Source: Clostridia bacterium
Lineage (GTDB): Bacteria; Bacillota_A; Clostridia; Oscillospirales; Acutalibacteraceae
NCBI GenBank assembly: GCA_017445685.1
Contig: JAFSTS010000156.1
Span: 1 to 8,004 of the forward strand
DNA: 8,004 nt
Reading direction: 5' to 3'
The notes below the pieces were generated by a model that saw only the letters and a program-made list of their open reading frames with translations, had not been told where the DNA came from and did not search any database. Below, in pieces: positions 7,811 through 8,004 of this stretch; positions within the stretch are counted from its first letter, which is position 1; every line of letters starts with the position of its first letter. The translations under genes and the position numbers were made by a program.

Positions 7811-7858
7811 AACCGTAAAAATCAGACGCTTTTATCGGCTGACGAAAGGAAACGACAG

Positions 7859-8004
7859 ATGAAACAGGTAACCGACTTGAAGACGATCCAGTCTGTTGTC
7901 AAACGGATATTCAAGCTCTTTGACGAGTTTTGCAGGGAGAAAAATATTGAATATTTTGCCGCCTATGGCACTCTCATCGGCGCAGTCAGAGAACACGGGA
8001 TGGA
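7859..8004 (+). CDS. LicD-family phosphotransferase (N-terminal part, 3' truncated)
   Basis: The first 48 codons of a gene that runs off the right edge. The start is ATG 7859, with AAAGGA (7845-7850) ending 8 bases upstream. The protein opens with an amphipathic stretch (LKTIQSVVKRIFKLFDEFC) and then IEYFAAYGTLIGAVREHGM, which closely matches the N-terminus of LicD proteins: a Y-G-T-L-(I/L)-G-(A/T)-x-R core normally followed by a P-W-D-D-D-hydrophobic-D metal motif, here beyond the edge. LicD proteins belong to the nucleotidyltransferase-fold superfamily and transfer phosphocholine or similar phospho-groups to teichoic acids, lipopolysaccharide or capsule. The exact donor and acceptor cannot be told from this piece. 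Its own perfect promoter suggests independent and probably strong expression. It was too short for long-ORF detection but is clearly coding. Confidence 0.88.
   Translation, partial: MKQVTDLKTIQSVVKRIFKLFDEFCREKNIEYFAAYGTLIGAVREHGM

Overview
The window looks like the chromosome of an anaerobic, gut- or rumen-type Clostridia bacterium, most likely Oscillospiraceae/Ruminococcaceae (for example a Ruminococcus or a relative). Three things point there: the Firmicutes-type addB-addA recombination genes, a secreted peptidase ending in a type-I dockerin, and mid-range GC (about mid-40s percent by eye). This assignment is an inference; no rRNA or other marker is present. All genes lie on the + strand and the sequence is densely coding, with no gene-free stretch over 300 bases.

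Layout. Bases 2-1312 are the C-terminal part of addB, cut by the left edge. They carry the RecB-type nuclease core and the four cysteines of the AddB iron-sulfur cluster. addA (1305-4853) overlaps the end of addB by 8 bases and is complete, with all UvrD/Rep-type helicase motifs and an intact C-terminal nuclease. Together the two encode the AddAB helicase-nuclease, which resects double-strand breaks for RecA-dependent repair.

A 60-base gap follows. It holds a plausible extended -10 promoter whose spacer and -10 contain an 8-bp-arm inverted repeat. The gap leads into a 943-residue secreted protein (4914-7745). Its order is signal peptide, short propeptide, papain-like (C1) peptidase with an intact Q/C/H/N active site, lectin-like beta domain, GLUG-type repeats, an InlB-B-repeat-like piece, a pre-dockerin beta module, and a C-terminal dockerin with two calcium loops. 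The dockerin implies docking onto a cohesin-bearing scaffold or surface protein encoded elsewhere.

A modest hairpin/T-tract terminator (about 7744-7778) is followed at once by a perfect consensus sigma-A promoter (TTGACA, 17 bp, TATAAT). This drives a LicD-family gene that starts at 7859 and runs off the right edge. The three units (DNA repair, secreted peptidase, LicD) appear to be transcribed separately and show no obvious functional link. The most notable element is the multidomain dockerin peptidase. I see no mobile element, CRISPR array, RNA gene or clearly undescribed system.
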